Assembly (NCBI RefSeq): GCF_024323335.1
Contig: NC_066585.1
Span: 340,505,346 to 340,569,345, forward strand
Source: Lathyrus oleraceus
Lineage: Eukaryota; Streptophyta; Magnoliopsida; Fabales; Fabaceae
Direction: 5' to 3'
Length of the DNA: 64,000 bases
Below the pieces are notes generated by a model, which saw nothing but the letters and a program-made list of their open reading frames with translations, made no database searches and was not told the origin of the DNA. This document shows, in pieces, positions 21,959-34,064 of this stretch (position 1 is the first letter of the stretch; each line of letters opens with the position of its first letter). A program made the translations under genes and the position numbers.

Positions 21959-24900
21959 TGTAGTGGTAATTTTATGACCACTGAGTTATTGGTTACCTCA
22001 ACGTCGATAAAACCAGAGTCGCCACCGCGCTTTTATTGTTTCCAAAGGAAAAGGGAAAAGTACAAACAAAACCAAAGATAATAAGTTTTCAAATTAAAAC
22101 TAATAAATTATCATAGATTACAGGTAAAGGGGTTGGTTACACAGAGGGAAGGTATTAGCACCCAAAGTGTCCTAGGTACTCCTAAGGAGCCCTTTTTGTG
22201 TGCAAGTGTTTTAGTTGAAAAAGATGTTTGCTAAAAAATAGAATGAGGAGATGGGAAGATAATTCAATATTTATAATTTTTGTGTTTGACAAGACCTTCG
22301 GACTTATGCCTACGTACCAACATAAAAAGATGGATAAAAACCTCGTAGTTCAAGGTAAAAATTTCAAAGATATGTGGATTGATTTTAACAAAAGCTTAAA
22401 AATCTTTTGTTATCAACGGGAGAATACTCAAGCCCAAATCCACCGATAATGAGGGCTTCACAACATTTAAGAGGGAGGGCCCCAACTTGGATTCAATCAA
22501 TAAGTATGCCACTAACCCCTAATAAATGGAAAGACTTACAATCAATATATCATGGAATGGAAGAATTATATATCAACCAAAGATAACTCAAATCTAAATG
22601 CTCGCTTTTGAAAAATTTAAAAGGAAAAGGCACAAAATGGCCAAAAGGATTAGATGAGGTTGTTAGTTCTTTTTTTTTTGTCTTTTTTTGAATATAAAGT
22701 CAATATAATTAAATTCATTTAAAAGTTTTCTTAAGAAAAATATTTTGAATATCAATGGCGTAAGGCCAAGGTTTCTACTCATTAAAACAAGTCTAAGTTG
22801 AAAACAACAAACAAATAAGTTTTTGAAAGTGAGGGAGAGATTTTGAAATTAAAGAAGCAGGAGGAGATGAAGGGACTATCCTAGACAAGATTTAAAAGTT
22901 TAGAGTTGAAAAGATCTAACCAATGGGAAGTATCCACAAGACAATAGTGTCAGATAGAAAACCATTTCCTTTGGATTGTCAAGCAAGCCACAAGCATAAT
23001 CATCCAAGAAATTAAGAAGAAGACCAATGGCATCAAAGAAATATAACCAAACATCCAAGCAAGAACTCCAAAGCAAACAATCTTCAATGTCCTTTAGATT
23101 GTATCAGATGAAATATCCCTCGAAACATACTCAAAGAGAAAGCATCAGATAGAAACAATAAGATCATAATAACAACTTAAGCACAAAGACAAAGTGTATA
23201 ATAAATAAACCAAAGGAGTCTCTCAATGCTTGTATTAGGTGAATGTCATTGGTCAAGATAAGGTCTCATATTAATGGCATTAGCCAAGTCCTTCCAAAGC
23301 ACAGGGATGTTGCCTACTCTAAGTTCAAAAGTTTAGATCAAGTCACAGACAGAGGTCCAACAGTCCACCAAAGTATTTTTTTAGGTTTTTTATTGTTTAT
23401 TAAGTGTTTTAAGGTCCTAAGACTACAAACAAAACAAGATCACAAGCATACAATATAATACAAGCACAAAATATGGCTCAAGTGAGCTAAGTGAAAATGA
23501 CTGAAAGATAAACAACTTGCATGAATGTAAATGACAATGAATGATAAAATGTAAGAATTTAAATTGCATTAAAGTAAATGACATTAAAAATAAAGTCAAC
23601 AATAAAGAGATGCTAGTGAATGTTAGTGGAAGAAGAAAAGATTGTCTTTAAGTCATTTTTTGGAGAACACTCAACCATCCACTCACAAGCATGAAGATAT
23701 GAACCTAGACATCATCCATTCGAAGGGCTCCAACTTGGATAAATCAACAAGTATGCCACTAGCTTTCACAAATGGAAAAGAGGCAAAATCCTAACACAAT
23801 ACCATGAGGAATGTGAGACTTACAATCTCACATACAAAAAATCTATGCCTTTTGTGACAAATTTAACGATATGTTAAGCAATCGTAATTGGACTTATGTA
23901 GAAGTCACAACTATCTGAGGCCAGGCAATAATAATATTGGTGTTAATGCCTGGTAGAGACAAGGTATAAAGACCAAGCATCTAAAGCGTACCACACACAA
24001 AAATAAAAGGGGATGTACCTATTTCAATCAAGCTCATGTTGATTCATCTGACACAAGGTCATTGATGAATTAACTAGCATTTTGATCTTATGAGAAATCA
24101 TTGGTCATGAGTGGATTGGGAAAGAAGAGATATGAAGATGGAGAGATAAGGTGAAAGAGATCCCAAATTTATCAAGTGATGAACCTCAGATGATCAATAC
24201 CATCAATTCATTTTGAGGGATGAAGTTCAAACTTCATCAAACCCCTAAATCCCATGGTATTGATCAAATTAATGTCTAATCCAATCAAGATCAAGGCCAA
24301 ACAGAAGTTGAGTCAACACAAAGTCAAATAAAATAGATCAATAAAATATAAAAGCAATTAAAATAATTTAAATCAATTTTTAAATGAAGAAAATCCATTT
24401 TAAAAGGGAAAAAACCTCAAATCCCTTCAAATCACCAAAGAAATGGCCAAGGGATTTATCATAGGTCAAACAAGGTCAAAGGACCTTTGAGTATTTTTTT
24501 TTTGCATTTTTTTGAAAGTCATAAGTATTTAAAATCAATTAAAAACAAGTCAAAAGTCACAAAATTCACTAAAAATATCAAACTGAATCCAAAAATTATT
24601 TTTAATTTAAAAAATGGAAGAGGAAATTATTTGTGAAATTTTAGTGAAAGTCCCATAAATTTTGCATTAAAATTGAAATTATAGTGAATTAAGAGAAAAT
24701 GCTATTTAAAAAATTAAATTGGAAATTAATTAAATAAAAAAAATAAGGGCCATCAGATTTCCCTTATTAATTGAGGTGACAAATCTGATGGCTACGCGTA
24801 TAGCATCCACCATGGTCATCAGTCAACGCGCATGTATAAGTGGTATTCAGAATCAAGGGCCCAGATTAGAACGTGGCAACAAGATCAAATTGTCTGGACT

Positions 24901-26951
24901 GAGCCAACACACCACCGGAGCCATATCTCCGATATTCTTCTCCGGCCACACTCACTGGACTGGTCCAACAAAATGTCACCAAAATAAATGGATCATACAT
25001 CAATTTAAAGATAAAATGATGAGGATTCCAAATATGACCTCTAAATTTTCCAACTCTCACTCTATAATGAGAATGTGGAGTTGAAAATTGAGGTTCCAAA
25101 ATTGAGTTGCTTCGATTCAACCTCAAAGAAACTCAATATCAATGCCTACATTGGTAGGGCTTCAGGCAACCACAAAATAAGAAAAAATATTAAGAAATGA
25201 GAGAGAATCAAAGAGTTCAAATTCTAGAAAATTCACCTTCGGGTTATAGTGATGAGGCTCGATCTTGATGCAATTCCACTTGGCTTTGCTTCCTCTTGCT
25301 TGTAGGAGATGATTAGAATAAAAAGGCTTTGAATCCTTGGGGTTCTAGTTCAGAAACAGAAGTTGAACTAGAAGCTCAATTACAATGAAATCTTCAAGGT
25401 ATTCTCTCAAGTATGGCTAAGAGATTGCTTGGCACAACTTCGGCAAGGCTTCTCCTTCATTCTGAGGCTATGGAGTTCAATTTATAGGCAATGCAATTCA
25501 TTACCACACCATTTGAATTTTGAATCCAAAAATAGTAATTGATGTGCATGGGTGCATGGGCATGTGTTTAGGCCTAAATGATCATTGCAATCAGTCCAAA
25601 TTCGTGCATAAATGATGATGAGATCATAACACGAAGCCATGCAAAGGTGTTTAACATTTGAGTTCAAAAGTTGCCAATTTGGGCCATGCAAAGAAGCTAT
25701 GCGTAACCCTTTCAAATCTAGTTCAAATGTAACGATCTTGGACTCTTTGGAAAGCTACCATAATTATGAATTCTGACCTTGAAGTTGGAGTAATCAAACA
25801 TACTTGAAAATTTTCTAAGTTAAAAGTCAAATGACCCCTTTTTCCACCTTTAATAACTTTTCTATAAGCTTCAAATGACTTTGATTCCTTATTCAAAGTT
25901 TTAGCTCTCTTAATCATATTCAATTTGGTCATAAATTTGACACCATTTGCATCTTGCATGATAGAGTTACGAATTTTAGAAGTTGAGGAAAAATGCTTGT
26001 TCAATGGTGAAGACCAGAATGGACCTATAATCTTTCCTCATGGCACATGCCCTTGCAAGTGGAATTTGACCTTTCTCAAAGAAACAAAGTTTAATAAGAC
26101 ATCTTGAAATTGATCATGAAAAATGGATCATCTTCATATCATAAAAATTGACCAAGTTATGGTTCTTGGAAGTTGACCTTCTATATATGGCACGCACAAA
26201 ATGACCTATAATCGTTTACCATAAAAAATGACTTTCCAAGAACAGTTAGCTCTTGATGCCAACATGAAAGTTGTTTGGAATGTCACAAAGACTAACTTGG
26301 ATCTTGGAATAATTTTCATACGATAAAAATTGTATGAGATAGGGTCTAGGGAACCCTAGATTTGATCAGTTGACTTTTCTGGTCAACCTCCTTGAACCAA
26401 CTTGCAAACTTGAAGCTCTCTTGCTCTTTGGGGCTCATGGAGGATCATATATACTTATTATGATGTTTAATGAAGTATCCCATAATATATTTGACCAAAT
26501 GTTGAAGAAACTTGTTGAGGAAGGCACACAAGATACCTAGATGAATTAAGGCTTCCTTGACAAACAAGCTTTAAACTCTTCATGAATTCTTGATCATAAT
26601 GACATATAAAGAACATAGGGATCTATATATGATTCTTAGAACCAATGTGGTCCTTTTCTAACTAGATCCCTTGCATTGATGGTCTCAAACCCTAGTTGTG
26701 AGCTTGATGAGGCACAAGTGGATACACACACTACCTACAAAAGAAATAAAGCTACACTAGACATGTTTTTGGTATTTTGGTTAGTAAACAAAGAAAAATA
26801 AAGTATGATACAATCAAATATGCTTGGTGATCTCTCCCAATGAAAACCCAATGAATGAAAGGTGAGAAGGATACCAAGTTGTGATCCCAATGCCAATGCA
26901 ATGTTATGAGATGACATGAGGGATCTTAGGGGTCAAAATATGGGTCTTACA
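21959..26951 (-). repeat. 5' LTR of Tat/Ogre element (right copy)
   Basis: 4,993 bp from TGTAGTGG to GGGTCTTACA. Many point differences and small indels separate it from the left copy, so the insertion is old. It carries the conserved GGTATTAGCACC motif at 22151. The segment of about 440 bp after 23702 is missing from the left copy. PBS on its left and a PPT-like sequence on its right mean it has internal sequence on both sides. Confidence 0.8.
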
Positions 26952-27116
26952 ACTGCCTTTATTTAAGCTCATTCTATCTGGGGATGTGAAGGTTAAAATC
27001 TTCATATTAACGCGGTAGAATGGACTTAAATAACAACATCAAGAAACAAATTTTGGTCCCTAAGAGACCTTATGATGCATATGATATGAATGCAAAAATA
27101 ATATTTATGGGGGATA
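26952..27116 (-). other. Remnant of a second Tat internal 3' region
   Basis: 165 bp aligning with 12073-12240 (shared ATGTGAAGGTTAAAATCTT, TGATGCATATGATATGAATG, AAAAATAATATTT). This is the sequence expected just upstream of a 3' LTR, here beyond the 5' LTR. Similarity stops after GGGGGATAT at about 27116. Confidence 0.7.
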
Positions 27117-27624
27117 TTTTAGGATTAGAAATGCATTTATTTTTTTAATTTTTAATTTTATTTTATGTCCATTTTTGCTAGATGCTTCACCTTTTCACCT
27201 AACAGGATCTCACTTGTAATGAGTCCAACCTATTACTAATAGTGAAAACATCCATTGTTCCTCCAGTTTCAGGCATAAGAACTTATTTTTGAAGTGTTAT
27301 TTGACTTACTTCAACCATACACTTTGGTATTTTATTAGCATATGCAGTGTATCCTATGTGCAAAGTCTTTAAGTAGCAGTGTGAGACTGCCCTAACTAAA
27401 TCCTGCAATGAGCTCTTATTCCATATTTTAAAGCAATTCAAATGTTTCAAAAGGTTGTCTACTTTTCTGACTATTAGAGGCGTGACAGGTGTTATCAGAA
27501 ACACAAAGTGATGCGTTGATTAGCTATCAAGACCTTGTTTCCAATATTGTCAAAGTCCAATTAGTTTCATTCTAATTCCTTAGAGTTCACTATTATTTAC
27601 AGAGGTTGTGGTTAGTTGTGTTTC

Positions 27625-27664
<40 letters not shown>

Positions 27665-28139
27665 TCTTTTTAACATAACATCTGATGATTAAGAAAATAA
27701 GAGTATTTCTTAATCTCAATGCACATCATTCATAACCATAAGCGTATCATTCTATTGTATAAAAGAGCAAAATTTGGGTATGTATGGTATTTAAACCATC
27801 TTTCACCTTGATGATTTGAAGACAAGAGTTTTTCAGGGTTTAGATGAAAAGTCTGGAGTTCTAACAATTTATCTGGTATTGGTGACATTCATTCAGTCAT
27901 CTGGAGGTTAAGAAGTCGAAAGACTTAGTTTCTTAGTCTCATTGCATCATCCATTCCATTGCATTAAGTTTCATAGGTTCAGAGGGATGACAATCAATAA
28001 TATTGTTCTCATCTGAATCTTTGTAAGGTTTTGATTGTCATTATGATTGAGAGTTAGAAGCAAAGGGTCCAAGAGTTGATTCCTTTGTATCTGATTATCT
28101 ATTCAAAAATTCCAATCTATAAATCAAAGCATTCACCAG
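27117..28139. other. Unassigned DNA between Tat element and next LTR
   Basis: No recognised family. A 73-codon open frame on minus (27283-27504) has protein-like composition (for example NCFKIWNKSSLQDL) but I do not recognise it. A (TTA)n run lies at 27626-27662. The part after about 27770 may be the start of the following LTR, whose 5' boundary I could not fix. Confidence 0.3.
27626..27662. repeat. (TTA)12 microsatellite
   Basis: Uninterrupted TTA/ATT run. Confidence 0.9.
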
Positions 28140-28697
28140 ACATCTGTATTATCTATTCATCACAACATGCATTTCGTTCTGCATAACACCTAAAATGTCA
28201 ACTAGAATAAATTTTTGGATCTACAGTTAAATTGATTGAATTAATTCTCAAATGCACGTCAAATTAACGGGCGAAAAATACCAAAATCGAGTTTGAAGAT
28301 GTCAATATTATTAATCTACAGTTCTCGTAGTTTAAATGATCATGCTCGCTTTATTTTTTGATCGTATTTTGACCAGCCAAATCCTTTTAAACCGAACATT
28401 TTTTACTTTAAGATTTGATCAAACATGAATGTTTTCGAGAAGTTTATTTTGCGCTGATCATTTTTGTGCATGTATTTTAGTTTTCAGATATTTTTGCGCT
28501 CGATTTTTATTTATTTTTAATTCGTTTATTTTTGTTTTTCAGTAAAAATAATTGTTGGAATTAGTTATAGTTTTCTATGTTCTTGTTTTGATTTAATTTT
28601 GACTATTTAGAATGTTTGGATTTTATTTTACTTAAAGGATTTGAACTCATTTTAATCTACTAAAACACCCAAGAGGGGCCTTTTGTATTTAAGTATT

Positions 28698-28703
<6 letters not shown>

Positions 28704-28741
<38 letters not shown>
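28704..28741. repeat. (TA)19 microsatellite at the TATA-box position of LTR (ii-a)
   Basis: Pure TA run. In LTR (i) the corresponding place carries a normal TATA box (3755), so the array has probably grown out of the promoter. Confidence 0.8.
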
Positions 28742-28743
<2 letters not shown>

Positions 28744-29316
28744 TGAAGAAGTGAAGAAAAGAGGGCACAAACACACATAACAAGGGGGGCCATTTAAAAA
28801 AAGAGAATAATACTCTCTCATACGTTAGAGAAAAGGGAAAAGAATGAAAGAAATAATATTTCTTTTCTGAAACTACAAATGAACATCGTTTCCTCTCTTC
28901 CACATATCACAAACACATTCACTTCTACTCCTCCTCTCAACTACACCTCATCACCTTCTTTATCTCTATCTCTTCATCACCTTCCATCAACTTCACAAAA
29001 CACATACAACATAAATCTTCCAACTCCGTGTTCGTAACATACTCATAATCAAACCAACACATGACATAAACATCACCTTCACTCACCATCATCATCAAAC
29101 AACAACCAATTACAACCATAAAAAAAACTTCACCTACACCACCTTATCACCATTCTCCATTGTTATAGGTGAAGCTTATTTTTGCCTTTTCTTTTTTTAT
29201 ATTTTATTGTACGGGTTTAGATTTGAGATATTTATTCATATCGTGTGTTTAATTTGAATGTGACTATGTTTTATCCATGGAAGAGTTTGGTTTGAATAAG
29301 GAAAAAATTTAAGACA

Positions 29317-29514
<198 letters not shown>

Positions 29515-29714
29515 ATTATAGACTGGCCGAACGAGAGAGAGGATGAGGAAATTCTATATTTTTTTGTTTTGACTAGTTCTTCTCCTTGTCACGTGTCACG
29601 ATGCGGTTTGTGGCTTTTTGTGTTTTGAAAAAAAAACATCCTCTCTCTTTTTGAAAGTGTCTCCCGCCCCACACTCTCTCTTTTCTTTATTTTATTATTA
29701 TTTTCTTCTTGTTT

Positions 29715-29716
29715 AC

Positions 29717-29765
<49 letters not shown>

Positions 29766-29820
29766 GTTATTTATTATTATTTGTTATTTATTATTATTTG
29801 TTATTTATTATTATTTGTCA
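29715..29820. repeat. (TTA)n array and derived TTATTATTTG repeats
   Basis: TTA/ATT run to 29765 followed by three copies of a TTATTTATTATTATTTG-like unit. Confidence 0.85.
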
Positions 29821-31434
29821 TTATTATTTTAGATTTGGGTTTATAATTTATGGGCCTTGGGCTCATGTTGTGCGTTGTTTTGATTGCTCATGTACCCATA
29901 TTTACTCTTCACACCCCCATGATCATTTTGTACATCCTTATTATTTATTTTTATTATTTTGATTAATTTTAATTAGTAGTTAATTAATTGGTTATATTTT
30001 TATTTAATTAGTTAATTATAGTCTTTGTTGATCGACTTCTTATAGAGTGATTCCTATATGAATTCACTTTAAGTTAGCTTAACATATCGCTAAATTCATT
30101 AGTTTAATTGTCGGTTATTTTACCTTTGAAGTTGTTGTACATAAATCATCGAATTGATGTTGTTTGGTTCATTGCATCATAATTTCGAAGCTTAAATTCA
30201 ATTTCGAAGCTTAAATTCAATTTAGCTTTAAGTTAGTTTAACATAGCGCTAAATTCCTTACCTTAGATTTTAGTTTATTTCTGGTCCCTTGGCTTTCTCT
30301 TGGGCTTTCTTAAAATGAACTCCTTTTTGTTTACATTTGCTTATTTAGTAGGCTTGTATTTTAATCACTTTATTATATCCCCATTCAAAAAAAATGTATC
30401 ACCATCCACGTGACATGTAATAAGTTTACCGCTTTCATTTATATTATTCTTATTACATTAGTTAATTATTAATTCAAGATTAGCATAAAATTAACCACTT
30501 TCAGAAAATAACAAAAATAATACTCGATCCAAAGTTGAGCCTTTTTCCCAAATCAAATTCAAATTAAATGCAACGCAAGTGCTTGATCCAAATTCGAGTG
30601 TCCCTTCTGATTAATTCCAATGCTAAGTCGTTCCCTTTTAAGCCTTTCACAATAAATATGGAAGAAAAATATTAGGTTTTGACTTTCTCTTTCTCGAAAG
30701 TTTGGGTACTGTTGTAGAGCTCCATGTTTGAACATCCGTCTTCCATGTTAAAAAACAATAATTATTTGAATTAATTCGATTATCCTATAAAAGAAAAAAT
30801 ATTGATTGGGTATCGACCTTCTCCTTCCCAATTATTAGGGAACTACTGGAGAGCTCCATGTGTGAATAATCGTCTTTCGTTAATAAACTTTGACCTAATT
30901 CATCACACATTCTTATAATAACTCTTGGATGAAAAGAGAGCGATTGGGCTTAGGCCTCTTCCTTTCCATACATTTGAATATGGTTGTAGAGATCTCTGTT
31001 TGGACGTCTGTCTCCACTTAAAAGCAACTTAACCAATCAAACTTATTTTCTGCCCTTGTGCGACTTCAAAAACGTTTTCAGAAATGAGTATTCTTTATCC
31101 ATTTTGACTTGAAATAAACAAATGCTTCAGCCTCCAAGAGCAAGCAACAAGCAAAGTTTTAGTACTCAATATGTCTAAAGAATCACTCCTTAAAAGTAAT
31201 CAACCCATAAGATCTTTGTTACCAGAACTACGTAGCCTTGAGTTCTTCATAACACCTGGAGATACATAAGACAAGGATTTCGAAATCTTGTCAAGCACGC
31301 CTTAATAAAAATCACACCTTTAATAAAACACATTTCTCTTTTCTTTCTCTTTTATCACTCAATAAGTATAAGAAAACAATTAACATCACACTAACTTTTA
31401 ATCGCAAATTTAACTAAGAGGTCCCCGTTGAGTA

Positions 31435-32643
31435 TATTTTTTATACATTTTCTCCAAAATATAGATTCGGATTTTGAATGGGGAGACTTCCCGATGTTAT
31501 AGCTTTGTCCATTTTTTCTCCTTTTTTTGTTATATAATTAGGGTTAGTGTATATTTAGGCCTTGGGCCAAAATTTTGTGATTCTTATTTTTGTACCCCCT
31601 TTTTATTGCTATTTCTCTATTACTTTTATGTGCATGATATTTTCGATTTTTGTCTCGAACTATATTTTATGTTGTCATGTAAATAAACATTAAGTTAAAT
31701 AATTCCTTTTATCTTAAGAAATCGAATTATTTTCATAATAAATTGGAAGAAAAATGCTACTTGGATGTAATGTCCAATCATAGTCCTGACTACTAGTCCC
31801 ATGTGGTAATAGTTTGCAAGTCCAAGTATTCATATTCTACTTAAAACACTTGTAAATATTCAAAACCTTTTCACAACAAAAATTGATTAAAAAGACTACT
31901 TGGGTGTAATGTCCAATCATAGTCCTGGGTACTAGACCAAAGTCGTAATAACTTACAAGTCCAAATACTCGTCTTACAACCCTAAAAACAATCAAACACA
32001 TTCAAACTTTTTCCTTTTGACTTTCACAACTTTAAACTCTGTTTTAAAAGAAATATATTTCCATCTTGAGTGAGTGGGCTAAGTGACATTTTCCCGCGAA
32101 TGTTGATTTATAAATCCATTATGTCGGGTTGAAAACGCCCCCTCCTTTAACTGTTTTGGGTTCTGTTCGATTGCGACAATAAAAACTTTTGCCAAAACCG
32201 ACCCACAAATAAACATTTTTTACCCATAATTACGTAGCCTTGAGTTCTCCATTGCACCTAGAGATACGTAGGAGCCAGATTCACAATCTTGTCAGGCACC
32301 GTAATAAAAAACCTTTTTGCAACCCTTTTCTTTTTCTCTTTGAATTTTTAACAACTCGAGAAAGCAAACATTTTTAGGCTAACACTTATGCATAAAACAA
32401 ACTAGGTTGCTCCCGTTTATTACAACAGATGTGAGGGGTGCTAATACCCCCCCCCCCCCCCCCCTTGCATAATTGACTCCCGAACCCGATTTTATTACGA
32501 AGGCCATATCTTTGTCATTTCTTTAAGGTTTTTATCTATATTTTCCTTTCCCTTTTTGGGAATAAATAAATTTTGGTGGTGAATTTGTAAGTCATCCGCG
32601 AGCGGGTGATGCGCTCGCAAGGTCGTATTTTTTGAGATACAAC
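31435..32643 (+). mobile_element. Ogre/Tat-lineage LTR (ii-b), 5' truncated
   Basis: Begins inside the LTR at words matching LTR (i) 5000-5050 (GAATGGGGAGACTTCC) and stays close to it until (i) breaks. It then runs to an LTR end of the form TTTTTTGAGATACAA, the mirror of TGTCGTACCTCAAAAAA at 41611. It carries the GGTGCTAATACC motif at 32437 and an 18-bp C run. No PBS follows, so it is a 3' or solo LTR. Confidence 0.6.
32447..32464. repeat. (C)18 homopolymer directly after the conserved LTR motif
   Basis: GGTGCTAATA followed by 18 C. In sister LTRs the corresponding place has only 3-4 C. Confidence 0.9.
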
Positions 32644-33519
32644 TCTTTATTTTGAACCTCTTAGTTATTTACTTTGTACTTGAATTCTAGTATTTAATTA
32701 ATGAAGCATGCTTATCCTTAATTTCTTAGGTATGATTTGAACTATGTGGGGGAGTAGGGTATAATCTCTATCTTTGTTAACGGGAGTTTAACAACTCAAT
32801 TTTTTATCACCCTTGTTTCTTCCCTTGCCCACCTATTTAAGAGACGCATTGTCATAATAAAAAAGGGAGAATTTGGATCTATGTGCTTACATGTATGAAG
32901 TATTTAGCAACCTATTTAATTGGTTTTGATGTTGACAACACTCTTAAGATAAGTCTTTATCAGCTTATTTGTTCAAAGCCAACTTGTTCAGATGATATCA
33001 TCTGATATGTTGATCAAGTGATGGTTCTTGACAAGGTTCTGATCATGTGACGAGTCTTGATATTATGATCAAGTGATGGTGCTTGAAATGTTGTTGATCA
33101 AGTGAAAATGTTTGACATGTTGACTAAGCTATTGTGCTTGAAGATCAAGATATGTTGACAAGATGAAACCTAAAGATCATCTGATGCAGTGATCAAGTGA
33201 ATATGGATGAATATCAAGTTATGGTGATAAAGATTTTGTTGTTTGTAGATTAATTTGTTTGTGCCTATATATGGAGACAACACCTTATGTCAAGCAACAT
33301 TGAGTGAAGTAAACAAAGATCTCTAATCAAGTTGTTTGTCTAATGATGGAACAAGAAGAATATTTATCTCAACACTAATTAGTCAAAGATTAAAGGACTG
33401 TGATTGAAGAAGATTCAAGGTTTCAGAGTTTTGAAAAACAAGGAAGTCTGAAAGCTTGCCAAGTTTGTTTCAAGTGATCAATGTCTGTAAAGGTATAAGA
33501 AAAACTCTTGGTCATACTA
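32644..33519. other. Unassigned LTR-like DNA with tandem repeats
   Basis: No coding signal. 32985-33215 holds about seven loose copies of a unit of about 25-30 bp based on GATCAAGTGATGGTGCTTGA. A TATA-like CTATATATGG lies near 33266. This resembles a Copia LTR U3 but I could not fix ends. Confidence 0.35.
32985..33215. repeat. Imperfect tandem repeat (GATCAAGTGATGGTGCTTGA)
   Basis: GATCAAGTGATGGT occurs at about 33013 and 33070, with variants at about 33100, 33141 and 33190, spacing 25-55 bp. Confidence 0.5.
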
Positions 33520-34064
33520 AGTAAAATAACAAACACACTCAAACCTCTTGAAGATCCTCTCATGATTTTGTTAAATCACCTAAAAATGTCTTAAAATTCT
33601 AGCTAATTGATTACGAAATTGTCTGATTAATTAGAAGTATGTTTTACAAAGGGATAATCAATTAGACCTTTGGGATAGTTGATAATATCACTTTTTAATT
33701 CCTAAAATCGATTGGAGTAGTTCCTTAATAATTGGAAAAGGCTTAGAATCAAAACCATCCATTTTTTGGTTTGATAATCAATTATTGAATGCACATAATT
33801 GATTATCAACATTGAAAAGCCCATGGATTGTTTCTATATTTGAGTCACCTTTTTTATATAAAAAGAAGGCTTATTTATCATTTCTAACACACCATAAAAC
33901 TTATTTGAGACAACTTTATCTAATTATCATTTCTCTCTTTTATTTTCTCACATTTGCATCATTGCTTTTAAGAGTGAAATCTCTCTATATATGACGTAGT
34001 CCCAAAGTAAAGATTAAGATCCTAATTCTGAATTCATAACTCCACAATGATTCCAAGGATAGTA
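33520..34064 (+). mobile_element. LTR-like fragment, family X
   Basis: It shares with 60033-60700 a TTAAAATTC/G word, then AATCAATTAGA- and ATTGATTATC-rich DNA, a TATA box (TATATAAAA, 33855-33863), a leader with TTTCTAACAC, and TCTCTCTTTTATTTTCTCA followed by AAGAGTGAAAT. The last words also occur at 1-60. It is cut on the right by the Tat LTR remnant. Confidence 0.4.

Larger units (their letters stand above)
7475..27116 (-). mobile_element. Tat/Ogre-type Ty3 element, minus strand, decayed composite
   Basis: Two long direct repeats (7475-12072 and 21959-26951) are the LTRs. Read on the minus strand both begin TGTAAGACCC or a close variant and end CTACA. The PBS lies beside the right one (21932-21949), so transcription ran right to left. 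Of the coding interior only the integrase C-terminus survives (18642-19165). SIRE-type Copia fragments A and B occupy most of the remaining space. Homology to the 3' internal region continues beyond the right LTR to 27116, so the element was part of a tandem LTR-internal-LTR-internal array or recombinant. No far-side LTR or matching target duplication is visible. Confidence 0.8.

Noticed and set aside
27283..27504. 73-codon minus open frame as a gene
   Set aside because: Protein-like wording but no recognised domain, no promoter or neighbours to support it; kept only as a note in the unassigned block.
29618..29962. 114-codon plus frame with a poly-tyrosine tract
   Set aside because: Read-through of a (TTA)n repeat inside an LTR.
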